Below, piece by piece: positions 7,041 through 15,900 of a stretch of DNA of 64,000 bases (position 1 is the stretch's first letter; each line of letters starts with the position of its first letter). The notes below the pieces were generated by a model. The model searched no databases. It was not told where the DNA came from and worked only from the letters and a program-made list of their open reading frames with translations. The stretch is from CAWHHZ01 sp963829355. GTDB lineage: Bacteria > Acidobacteriota > Thermoanaerobaculia > Gp7-AA8 > JAHWKK01. The stretch spans positions 186,001 to 250,000 of the forward strand of contig CAWHHZ010000013.1 in the NCBI GenBank assembly GCA_963829355.1. Direction: 5' to 3'. Made by a program: the position numbers and the translations under genes.

Positions 7041-7580
7041 TCGTGGGAGTGGACGATCGAGGAGCGCCTCGAGGAACGGCTCGATGCGGAGCAGATCGCC
7101 GCTCGGCAGGAGGCGCATCAGCGCCACGCGGCGGCTGAGCCCGCCGAGGGTGAGCGCGTCCAGGACCCTTCGCACTACACCATCAGAGGATGGGAGCACC
7201 CGCACCTCCTGCTGCCCCACGAGGTGTTTCAAGCCCTGATGACCGGCTTCGACCCGGACCCGGAGATACGAAACAAGCAGCGGGAGCTTCTGCGAGAGCC
7301 ACTCGAAGCGCGAGGGTACGAGGCAGACCTGTTCTGGGCGCAGCTCGAGTCCGTCTCGTCGCGCTACGCAGCGCTGCGCCACAGGGACGAGGACGCGACC
7401 GAGGAGGAGCGGTGCCGCGCGGCATTCACCGCACTCGAGTCCGCCCGCACCCTCTTCGGCCGCGACCATTTCGACCGCTTCCTGTACGAAGCCGTCGCCC
7501 CGGGAATGTCCTTCTCAATCTCAACGAACGCACCCGACCCGTCACAACGACTGCGCTGGATCGCGAACGGATGCCGGTGA
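7041..7580 (+). pseudogene. 5'-truncated copy of the uncharacterised helical protein at 10313
   Basis: From SWEWTIEERLEERL to the stop it is nearly identical to residues ~58-236 of the protein at 10313-11023. The signal-anchor start is missing; the sequence joins directly to the REP hairpin. No start codon with a ribosome-binding site is in place, so it is probably not expressed as the original product. A few substitutions relative to the full copy (such as REPLEARGY for RDALEARGY) show slight divergence since duplication. Confidence 0.75.
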
Positions 7581-7636
7581 GCAGATGCGATGAATGGCTC
7601 GAAAACTTATATTTTGAGGTGTGAGGTTAAGTTCTC
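7041..7636 (+). repeat. 596-bp duplicated segment, copy A
   Basis: It matches 10484-11079 over exactly the same length with only scattered substitutions, running from the middle of the coding region to 56 bases past the stop (ending GGTTAAGTTCTC). Copy A begins just after a REP hairpin. Confidence 0.9.
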
Positions 7637-7678
7637 CGCTGAATAGATGCACCGGTTCTGGTGTCCGTAACAGTGACG

Positions 7679-9859
7679 ATGCGCTTGAAAAATACTCTCG
7701 TCCTCCTTGTGCTCGTCGTTTCCGCGCCGGTCCAATCTGCGATGCCTCGGCTGGCGCCGGTCGAGATTGCTCCTGTGGGCGTGGCATCGGATCCGGGGAA
7801 AGCCGTTGATCTCATCGCATTCGACGACGGCCTTCTGGCGATCTGGAAACGATCGGTGGGAATGGAGAAGTATGGGGTCGATCTTTTTACCCGTCCTCTT
7901 GCTCTCGATGGACAGCCGTCAGGGCCTCAGACCCACGTCGCTCACGGCACGAAGGGCGCCACTGCTGCATCGAATGGTCGTGAGGTTCTGGTCGTGTGGA
8001 TTGGGTCCGGGATAGAGGCCGAACTTTTAGGCCGCACTGGAGAGCAGGTCGAGGAGCAGAGAACCATCGCGGATCGAGGCGCCGCGTACATGTATCAGGG
8101 AGGGGTCGTCAGAATCGACGTGGCGCCCAGCACCGACGGGTGGGTCGTCTTTCTCACATCGGTCGAGAATGGCTTCCCCCGCAACTATTTCGTGGAGTTC
8201 GTCCGGCTCGACCAGCGCGGCGAAGTGATTGAACCTCTTCGGCTCCTGATTCCGACCGGAGCTTTACTCGCTGCTACTTCCGGACGGGAGGGCGAGGTGG
8301 CGGTCGTGTGGCGCGACGGCTCGAATCATTTTTTTGCAGGTTACCTGAGTGGAACGACTCTGGAAGGTGTTACATCACTTCCGGGCGGGGAGGCATCAGC
8401 CGGTACGCTCGAGTGGAACGGGTCGATGTACGGGCTCGCACTTGCGGATGGCCGGCTCATCACGCTGTCGGAGGACCTGGAGCTCCGGGGTGAGGCACGG
8501 ATTACTGCGGAGGAGTTCTGTCGCGAGACCAGCATCGCGTGGATCGGAGATTCCTGGAGCTTCTCCTGCAGCAAGGGAAGCGGACCGTCAGAGGACACTA
8601 CGATCCAGAGGTTCTCCGAGCGCGCACATCCCCTTGGCTCAGCAACGAATGTCGGCGCGAGGTCCATCACGAGGACCTCGTACAGGAACGGAATCGAGTG
8701 GGGGCTCGGGCATTCGCTCATCGCCGGATCGAGTCTCCCACTCGAGCTGTTTCGCATTTCGGCGGACTTTGTCGAGCAGGTCGATGTGATTTCGAAGCGG
8801 TCCGAGATGACTGCCGGTCCCCGTTTCGTGCCGTGGGACAGTGAGACCTGGTTTGCGATGTGGCGGCAGGAAGATCGTCTAGCGACTCGTCTGGTTCCGG
8901 TCCAGGGGAGGGTCGATCCGCGGCTGGCCACGGTCCGGCAGCTTTCAGATGTGCCGCCGCTTCTCGTTCGACACGCTGATTTCATCTACGCCATCGCCTC
9001 GCACGGGACCGAGCTGACGGTGCTGAAATTCGACCGAACTGTCGGAAAAGAGGCGGTGCAGACGAGGACGATCGAGGTCGACTCGCAGGTGTCGGAGTTC
9101 GAGGCGGGCGCGGGACCCGCCGGAGTCGCTCTGTCGTTCCACCCCTACAGTACCAGCGGTTCACTACCGACTCGTACAATGATGCTGCTCGATCACGACC
9201 TCACGACACTCGCGGTTCGGGACATCCCTGCGGGTGAAGGAGAAGTCGGAGTGATCACCGTGCTCAGCGACACGATTCACATTTTTCGAAAGGTGCGGGG
9301 TGTGGAGATCGAGGTGTTCGACACCGCGTGGACCCCGCTCAGTGGACCGACATCAGTTGTCCCGTTCTGGACGCATCCGAGCAGTCTCATTGTCTCCGCG
9401 AATGGCCAGCGCATCCTCGTCGCCTGGATAAACTCGACTGATCACATCCGAACGGTCGTCCTCGATGAAACGGGAGGTCTGGTGTCCGAGTCGGAGGAGG
9501 GCAGGATTGTCACGGAGGGTGGCGATTTCAAAGTGGCCCTCGATGCTCGCCCGGAGGCCGACGGGTGGAGAATCACGTGGCTCGCGTCGTCCGATCGATT
9601 CGCGTGCCCCGGCAGAATTTCCGTCCTGACAATAGAAGTCGACGAGAGCGGTGTACTCGAGACGCCACTCCCGCATCAGCCTCGAGCAGAGCTCGATCGC
9701 TCCTTCTGTGGTCCCATCGCAGTCAAAACATCCGGCGGCTCGCTCGTCGTCGCTGAGAGCGGCTTGCGTACCGAACATCCCTACAACGGCGCCACGCGAT
9801 TCCTGACCTATCTCATGGCTCCGGAGCCGCGGCGGCGGACGGTTTACCGACCTGACTGA
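7679..9859 (+). CDS. Secreted beta-propeller-like repeat protein
   Basis: Starting at ATG 7679 gives a signal peptide (MRLKNTLVLLVLVVSAPVQS) and a 726-residue protein; a GTG at 7661 is an alternative. Through the chain there are recurring short strands ending in V/A-W plus a polar turn: LLAIWKR, VLVVWIGSG, VAVVWRDGS, WFAMWRQED, ILVAWINSTD. That pattern is typical of exported proteins with WD- or FG-GAP-like propeller blades. I see no catalytic motif and no cell-wall anchor. It lies between the two copies of the 596-bp duplication, on the same strand. Function unknown; an extracellular binding role is likely. Confidence 0.65.
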   Translation: MRLKNTLVLLVLVVSAPVQSAMPRLAPVEIAPVGVASDPGKAVDLIAFDDGLLAIWKRSVGMEKYGVDLFTRPLALDGQPSGPQTHVAHGTKGATAASNGREVLVVWIGSGIEAELLGRTGEQVEEQRTIADRGAAYMYQGGVVRIDVAPSTDGWVVFLTSVENGFPRNYFVEFVRLDQRGEVIEPLRLLIPTGALLAATSGREGEVAVVWRDGSNHFFAGYLSGTTLEGVTSLPGGEASAGTLEWNGSMYGLALADGRLITLSEDLELRGEARITAEEFCRETSIAWIGDSWSFSCSKGSGPSEDTTIQRFSERAHPLGSATNVGARSITRTSYRNGIEWGLGHSLIAGSSLPLELFRISADFVEQVDVISKRSEMTAGPRFVPWDSETWFAMWRQEDRLATRLVPVQGRVDPRLATVRQLSDVPPLLVRHADFIYAIASHGTELTVLKFDRTVGKEAVQTRTIEVDSQVSEFEAGAGPAGVALSFHPYSTSGSLPTRTMMLLDHDLTTLAVRDIPAGEGEVGVITVLSDTIHIFRKVRGVEIEVFDTAWTPLSGPTSVVPFWTHPSSLIVSANGQRILVAWINSTDHIRTVVLDETGGLVSESEEGRIVTEGGDFKVALDARPEADGWRITWLASSDRFACPGRISVLTIEVDESGVLETPLPHQPRAELDRSFCGPIAVKTSGGSLVVAESGLRTEHPYNGATRFLTYLMAPEPRRRTVYRPD

Positions 9860-10312
9860 GATTTGAAGCCCGCTTTCCCGATCGTTGGTGTATTCAACGT
9901 TTCATCCTTGATCGATCCGCGCCCTCGCCCTCGCCGACCTTCCCGAGCCCGAGCCCGGCCTCTCAGCTTCTACTGTCCGAGATATTCACCACTCAGCATT
10001 CAGCTCTTTCTTCCTCAATCCCGGAGCTCCATCCATCTCATTGAGCTCGTGCTTGTCCTTTGGAGTGCGGTGCTCGCCGAAGGACGAGCACCGCTTTGAA
10101 TCCTTAGCGCATGAGGAGCAGCCGAGGGCCGCCGAGCATCTTCCCCTCGCCCGACAGATCCAAAGCTGAGCTCGTCCTTCGGCGAGCTCAGCACTCCAAA
10201 GAGCTCAGCACTCCAAAGATTCTTCGGCATCGATGATAAGAAAACGTCTCCTCGCGCAACTCTATAGACAGAGGCGAGTCCGGTTGGGCTGGTCGCCATT
10301 CAGGAGGCATTC
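9860..10312. other. Gap holding a MITE-like palindromic element
   Basis: After the propeller protein there is low-complexity C-rich sequence (9910-10000), then the palindromic element 10057-10201 with an 18-base tail repeated to 10218. A GGAGG at 10302 serves the next gene. No open frame is convincing. Confidence 0.6.
10057..10201. repeat. CTTTGGAGTG element, copy 1
   Basis: Ends are inverted (CTTTGGAGTG / CACTCCAAAG). Each end folds its own hairpin around GCTCGCCGAAGGACGAGC and GAGCTCGTCCTTCGGCGAGC. A second copy with an unrelated middle is at 52351-52528. The right terminal 18 bases are duplicated in tandem to 10218. Confidence 0.75.
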
Positions 10313-11023
10313 ATGGAGGACGAGCTCATGATCGATGAGGAGTGGTCGAAACGGACCGAAAGAGGAAGGGGTGGAGCCGTCAGAGCAGCTGTCGTGATCG
10401 TGTCGACGGTCCTCGGCTGGGCCGTTGCACCGCTGGCAGCCGGCGAGACGCCGTCAGGCTCGAGCAGTTTGAGTGAGCGTCCTTCGTGGGAGTGGACGAT
10501 CGAGGAGCGCCTCGAGGAACGGCTCGATGCGGAGCAGATCGCCGCTCGGCAGGCGGCGCATCAGCGTCACGCGGCGGCTGAGCCCGCCGAGGGTGAGCGC
10601 GTCCAGGACCCTTCGCACTACACCATCAGAGGATGGGAGCACCCGCACCTCCTGCTGCCGCACGAGGTGTTCCGAGCCCTGATGACCGGCTTCGACCCGG
10701 ACCCGGAGATACGAAACAAGCAGCGGGAGCTCCTTCGAGATGCGCTCGAAGCGCGAGGGTACGAGGCAGACCTGTTCTGGGCGCAGCTCGAGTCCGTCTC
10801 GTCGCGCTACGCAGCGCTGCGCGACACGGACGAGGACGCGACCGAGGAGGAGCGGTGCCGCGCGGCATTCACCGCACTCGAGTCCGCCCGCACCCTCTTC
10901 GGCCGCGACCACTTCGACCGCTTCCTGTACGAAGCCGTCGCCCCGGGAATGTCCTTCTCCATCGCAACGAACGCACCCGACCCGTCACAACGACTGCGCT
11001 GGATCGCAAACGGATGCCAGTGA
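10313..11023 (+). CDS. Uncharacterised signal-anchored helical protein
   Basis: This 236-residue protein has GGAGG before the ATG. The N-terminus is charged, then a hydrophobic stretch (AVVIVSTVLGWAVAPLAAG, about 27-45) serves as signal peptide or anchor. The rest is strongly helical and charged: WEWTIEERLEERLDAEQIAA, then a conserved-looking HYTIRGWEHPHLLLPHEVF and RTLFGRDHFDRFLYEAVAPG. I do not recognise the family. The part from residue 58 onward is duplicated almost exactly at 7041-7580. The periplasmic location is inferred from the N-terminus. Confidence 0.65.
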   Translation: MEDELMIDEEWSKRTERGRGGAVRAAVVIVSTVLGWAVAPLAAGETPSGSSSLSERPSWEWTIEERLEERLDAEQIAARQAAHQRHAAAEPAEGERVQDPSHYTIRGWEHPHLLLPHEVFRALMTGFDPDPEIRNKQRELLRDALEARGYEADLFWAQLESVSSRYAALRDTDEDATEEERCRAAFTALESARTLFGRDHFDRFLYEAVAPGMSFSIATNAPDPSQRLRWIANGCQ

Positions 11024-11079
11024 GCAGATGCGTTGAATGGCTCGAAAACTTATATTTTGAGCTTTGAGGTTAAGTTCTC
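10484..11079 (+). repeat. 596-bp duplicated segment, copy B
   Basis: It pairs with 7041-7636. This copy carries the intact gene, so it is likely the source or the better-preserved copy. Confidence 0.9.
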
Positions 11080-11125
11080 AAAAGTTCGGTACACTGATCA
11101 ATCGGAATCAGCCAGTGCAGCAACG

Positions 11126-11350
11126 ATGAGCGGCAGGTATCGCCTTACCCGTTTTTCGATCGCTCTCCTTCTCGTCTTCGCTCAGGTCGGCGTAACTCGT
11201 GGCAATTTGTACGTCCCAGCGTCGAACCAGATCCGGTGGCAGCACCAAGGAACCATCGCGGCGTCGCTCTCCTCTATCATGCATGTATCTTTGCCAGTGG
11301 GACCAACGCTCGTGTTCGATCGCCGCCAACCTCTCTACGATACTCTCTAA
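11126..11350 (+). CDS. Possible small exported protein (doubtful)
   Basis: The ATG at 11126 opens a 74-codon frame with a signal-like start (YRLTRFSIALLLVFAQVGVTRG), but no family is recognisable, the ribosome-binding site is weak, and the tail is not obviously coding. It fills the 365-base gap between the duplicated gene and the caspase gene. It may be the 5' remnant of a larger gene cut off by insertion of the defence island. Confidence 0.2.
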   Translation: MSGRYRLTRFSIALLLVFAQVGVTRGNLYVPASNQIRWQHQGTIAASLSSIMHVSLPVGPTLVFDRRQPLYDTL

Positions 11351-11388
11351 GCTACCACTCCACCTCCGCCTTTTTCACTACTCCCTCC

Positions 11389-12374
11389 TTAAATCAAACC
11401 CTTCGATACCAGGCTCCGGTAGTGCTCGCCTAGGACGGTCAGTTCGCATGACTTGCTCTGCATCGCAGCATGCCACATGTGGGGAGCGCCTATCGGCCTG
11501 ACGAGGTTTACCTTCGCGTATCTCTGGAGCACGGCAAAAACGGCAGTCTTTCCCGGATCGGGATCGGGGATGTTCGGGTCCGCAAGTTGTTCGGCAGAAC
11601 GTTCCGGTTCGAAGGATGGATCGAGAGGAAAATTGTAATCAGAGTGAGGGAAGTGAGCCGACAGAGCCTGTAAATCGGTGAGTGGAATTGGTGGAGTCGC
11701 CTTCCGAAGCGAGACAAAGCTCTTAACGTTGGTCTTGAAAACGGGACGTTGAGCCCAAGGTCCTAGCGACTGATCGATGTGCGCATACACACTACCGGGA
11801 GTCACATCGCCGACGAGATTCGCCGCAGCACCCCGTAGCGCGTCAACGAGGAGGCGTGTGAAAGCCCTCCGCCTCCAGTCTCCATAGAATACTGTTCAGC
11901 GGTCGAAGCGGTGAGGATGGTTGTACCCTCCTTAACTTCTGCGACCTTCTCCGAATCCACCCGATCCCCGGCGACACCGCTGTGGCAGCTATCTAGAATG
12001 ATGACTTTGTTCTTAGCGGGCGACTTGCCCGCGAGAGTCATCACCTCGGTCAGAGCCAGCCCATCGTCGCCGGTGCGGCAGTCTGACCCATTCAAGAAGC
12101 CTCCGGTATCCTCAATGAATCCATGTCCCGCGAAGTAGAACAGCGCAATTTCGGCATCATCCGCGAAAAGCTCCCGGACCGCATCTTCGAGTGTTGATCG
12201 TTCAACTGGAGCAGTCGGGCCGGTGCCCGTGAGAATCTTCGGTGTCGCGAAGTTCACGGTGCCGTCTGCATGACGTTCAAGCACGGTTCGCACTGAGTGA
12301 GCATCGTTAACACATCCGCTGAGCGGATCCACGTGGCCGTAGTAGTCGATACCCACGATGAGTGCCTTTCGCAT
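11389..12374 (-). CDS. Caspase-family (C14) protease of a TIR-caspase defence pair, one frameshift
   Basis: The N-terminal part (MRKALIVGIDYYG..) has the caspase fold with the catalytic histidine in YFAGHG and cysteine in ILDSCHSG. After METGGGG the frame runs to a false stop. One missing G near 11867 restores FTRLLVDALRGAAANLVGDV and then TPGSVYAHIDQSLGPWAQRP to a TAA at 11389, about 328 residues in all. It starts 12 bases after the TIR gene with its own GGAGG. In type IV Thoeris a TIR enzyme makes a cyclic ADP-ribose signal that switches on a caspase-like protease, which degrades cell proteins and halts phage. The pairing here fits that; whether the frameshift is real is unknown. Confidence 0.85.
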
Positions 12375-12386
12375 CGATTCCTCCGA

Positions 12387-12757
12387 TCACAACAAGTAGA
12401 TGAAGTCGCTGATGTTCTTGTCGCTCCAGACATGAGTAGCCACACCTGGCAAATTGGTCCGATCGTCGGAGTAAGCCCAGATTCCACGAATAGGCTTTCC
12501 TTCCTCTTTCGCGCACTTAATCTCCCATTGCTGCCCAGTGGAGGTCAGAGAGTTCTTGCTCACAAGAGCAATAACCCCGTGCGAGCGTTTGATCTTGTTC
12601 GCACACGTTCCTTCCACTCCGTGTCGTACGGTTGCTTCACTGACATGTCGACGAACTCGTAAGGTGCTCGAGGGGATAAAGACTGCCCTTTCAGGAAGTC
12701 GCGTTGACGCTCGTCTTCGATGGCGAATGCGATGAATACTATTTTCTTGTCGGCCAT
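12387..12757 (-). CDS. TIR-domain (ThsB/DUF1863-like) protein, one frameshift
   Basis: From ATG 12757 (AGGAAGG upstream) it reads MADKKIVFIAFAIEDERQRD, then EFVDMSVKQPYDTEWKERVR. A missing base near 12592 breaks the frame; the continuation is IKRSHGVIALVSKNSLTSTG, QQWEIKCAKEEGKPIRGIWA, ending ISDFIYLL. The corrected protein is about 123 residues, a single TIR-like domain. The W-E-I helix after SKNSL is where the NAD-cleaving glutamate sits in Thoeris TIR proteins. It lies upstream of, and is probably coupled to, the caspase gene and downstream of the helicase. Expected role: phage-triggered production of a cyclic ADP-ribose signal. Confidence 0.82.
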
Positions 12758-12914
12758 GTAAATCCTTCCTCTATTTGGAAACAGCAAAAAATGGTTGAAG
12801 TGATAACTGCCATGGTTGCGCGGAAAATGAAAGACGTCTTCTTGCACTCGATTAGCTGGATGAGCAGTGGCTCTTACAAAACTGAACTGTCCGGATACAG
12901 TTCTTATCCGGACC
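12758..12914 (-). other. Helicase-TIR intergenic gap with hairpin and REP-like scrap
   Basis: The gap is 157 bases. GTCCGGATA (12889-12897) and TATCCGGAC (12905-12913) form a perfect 9-bp stem with a 7-base loop two bases after the helicase stop, a possible partial terminator or processing site. Bases ~12812-12836 (GGTTGCGCGG..ATGAAAGAC) look like a decayed REP core. Confidence 0.5.
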
Positions 12915-15900
12915 TCATGACAGAAGGTGGATGCCTTGCTCTTGAATCCACAGCAGGCGCTGCTGAATATTTCCTGTCATCTTGCGGGTATCGTAGAACT
13001 CCATGACAGCCCGGAACAGATCGTCTCCGTGGAGTTCGGGTTGTTGTTGAGTAAACCGCCTCATAACCTCTGCGAGCTCTGAAGGGGGGACCTCCACAAA
13101 TTGACGGGGCCCCCGTCGTCTCACGACTACGTGCGGAGTACCAGCGATCCGGACGACGCGATGCTTCAAACCGCTTTTTCCGAGCTCATCTTGATCCTCT
13201 ACCAATCGACGTTGGATGGCTGTCCAGAGAGCCTTGTTCAAGGTGTGTCGAATCTGGCGACCGACCTTGGCTCGACCAGCCCCCTTCACGAAGATTTGGT
13301 AGAGGCGATCGCGCCTAAGGGTCCCTCGCTCTTCACGATCTCAACCAGGCCCTCGACCAAATCTGATGGCGAGGATGTCGTGGGATCGGGCAGAGGCCGC
13401 GCAATCCATTCTTCGTATGACGAATCAGGCGCTACAGAGCGACCGCGCGAAGATGATTGAACGTGAAGAAGCGGTCGATTTAGCTCTGCCGTATCGTCAA
13501 TCGGTAGAGGGTACTGTGGCTCATCGGACCTGACGATATCTGGCTCAGGCAGGGCGACTGAGTGTTCGTTGATGGATACCCCATCGCCGCCGTCTCTTTC
13601 GTCGGACGAGGGTACTGGTGCAATGAGGGCTTCGTTGTTGGAGTTCTGACCCGGTTCCAATCTGTCCAGAAGGTTGAAGAGTTCGCTCATCGCCTCGTTC
13701 GGATCGAGAGCGAACCGGCTTCCGCGGATACGGCAGAATTGCCAACCACACCGCTCCAGAACCCGCTGACGAGCCATATCGTGTTCGTAATGCTCTGCAC
13801 CATGCCAATGGTCGCCGTCGCATTCCACGGCGATGCGCTGGTTCATCCCCTCGACCACCAGGTCAATCCTGTAACCCGCGGCTTCATATTGAGGAAGAAC
13901 TCGGTAACCGCGATTATGGATATACAGAAATACGTCTACTTCGAACCAGCTGTCGAACGGCTCGGGCGGGGAGGTTGCCATGCGATCGGCATTCGCTGAG
14001 AGGCTCTGCAGATGTTCCATGGAAACCCCGTTGTAATCCGGCTGATCAAGCTTCGGATGTTGGCAGTAGTCCAACAGAGCATAGGGAAGCCGGCTGGGCT
14101 AAGATCGCTCAACGTTGCGGTGTGAAAAAGGATCATCTGATCCCTTGCACGGCTTGCGGCGACGTTGAATCTTTGCTTTGATGTGTCATCGGCCGTCCGA
14201 TTCTTCTGCCCTCTGTGGGAGCCGATACCAGGCTCAGTAGGATCACATCTCTCTCGTCTCCTTGAAACGCGTATGCGTCGCCGCACAGCAGTTGGCGCCT
14301 CTCCATCTCCTCCGGCCCGAGCTCGTTGAGGAGCTGGGTCTCGATCTCCCTAGCCTGAGCGTCCCCTGTGAGACTGATTACGCCTATGCTTTTCCCGACG
14401 TAATTGACGTCAGCACACATTCGAGAATGGTCTGCACAACAGCTTTCGCCTCGGGAAGATTCACATTGACAGACCGGCGCCCTGAACCCTTCAGATACCC
14501 GTCGGCAATATGGACAGCCGAAACAACAGGGGCCAGTCGCGACTCCCCATACTGCTTGAGTGGCACCAAGGGCTCGGCGGAGTAGCACAGATTGTTGGAG
14601 AACTGGATGATCTCGGGCATGCACCGAAAGTGCTCGCGAAGCCGTATCCGACCCTGATAGCGGATCTCTGCAAGGTCAAAAAAGCTGTGATTGACGCCGT
14701 ATGCGTCTGAGTGAGGCAGCTCTTCAAGGTGACGTCGACGCAGCTGATTGACGTCTTCGTGATTGATCCCAACGTAGTCGGGGCTAATCTGCTTGTCATC
14801 TCCGACGACCACAATCTTCTTTGCCAGGTATGTCAGGAGTAGAGCCTCAGGTCCGGATTGGCTAGCCTCGTCGACGATTACGACATCGAAAAGATCGAGT
14901 ACCGGGCTTGATCGATTCGGCGACCCTGTAGATCGGCATGATCCACGCCGGAATCGCCGATCGACACTCGTTCATGTGCTCGCGCGCATTACGCCTGTGC
15001 TGAGCGGCATATTTTCCGGTTCCCCGTCCGATGCTTCGAACAGCCTTCGACCATGCAACTAGATGTTGACGTTCGTGTTCAGTCATTTTTTCAAAGCAAT
15101 GCGTCCAAGCCTTCTCGCTAGCTAGTTCCTCCAGGCGTTTTCGGATTCGGACGCGGACGTTGTCCAGTTGGAAGAGCAGCTGGCGTTCGAGATGGGGGTC
15201 GCAGAGGCGCTCGACCCATGCCTTGGTGGTGGCCGAGTGCCACGCCGGAATCCATTCGCCTGCCCGCCTATCCCAGTCAGCATCGTCAGCAGATGTAGCT
15301 AGGTGATCCGATAAATGCGGCGCGCGTTCACGAAGATGTGAAAGGAGGAGGTCTCGGCGCGTGACGAGCTTTGCCGTTCTCGCGTTTTCTACCAGTCGCT
15401 CGAACACCTTAGTGTACTTTTCCAAATCGCGGCGCTCTATAGCATCGGCGAGTTCGGCAATGTGAGGATCTATGCCTGGCTTCATTAGTCGCCGGATAGT
15501 TGTGCTAAGGCGATCGATGTCGGCCTGAACCGCGTGCAGAGCGAGGTCGGCTTCAACCGCGGTTGCGGTTTTCCAGACTGCTCGAGAGAATCAGAATCGT
15601 GCCATATCGGCTCCTCGAGTCCCTCGACTGTTGCGATCAGGCTGGACAACCGTCGCTTCAGATCATGAAGTGACAGCGCCGCCTCCAAGGGCTCACAAAG
15701 ATCTTCGAGCTCACTCACCTGAAGCTGAAGACTTCTGTTTTCGTCGATCTCATGAATGGCTCGCCAGCGCTTTCGTAGCGTCTGGAGAGCCATGTGGCAT
15801 GTCAGCCATGAGATCAGAGATTCGAGCGATGTGGTGTTGTCACAGTAGTGACCGTCTATTTTGATTTCATGCTTTAGATAAAGTGCCCGCTTAGCGACAG

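Noticed and set aside
11860..11872. Programmed -1 frameshift in the caspase gene
   Set aside because: The site (GGAGGGCTTTC) is not a known slippery heptamer, there is no clear downstream stem, and unrelated genes around have similar one-base breaks.
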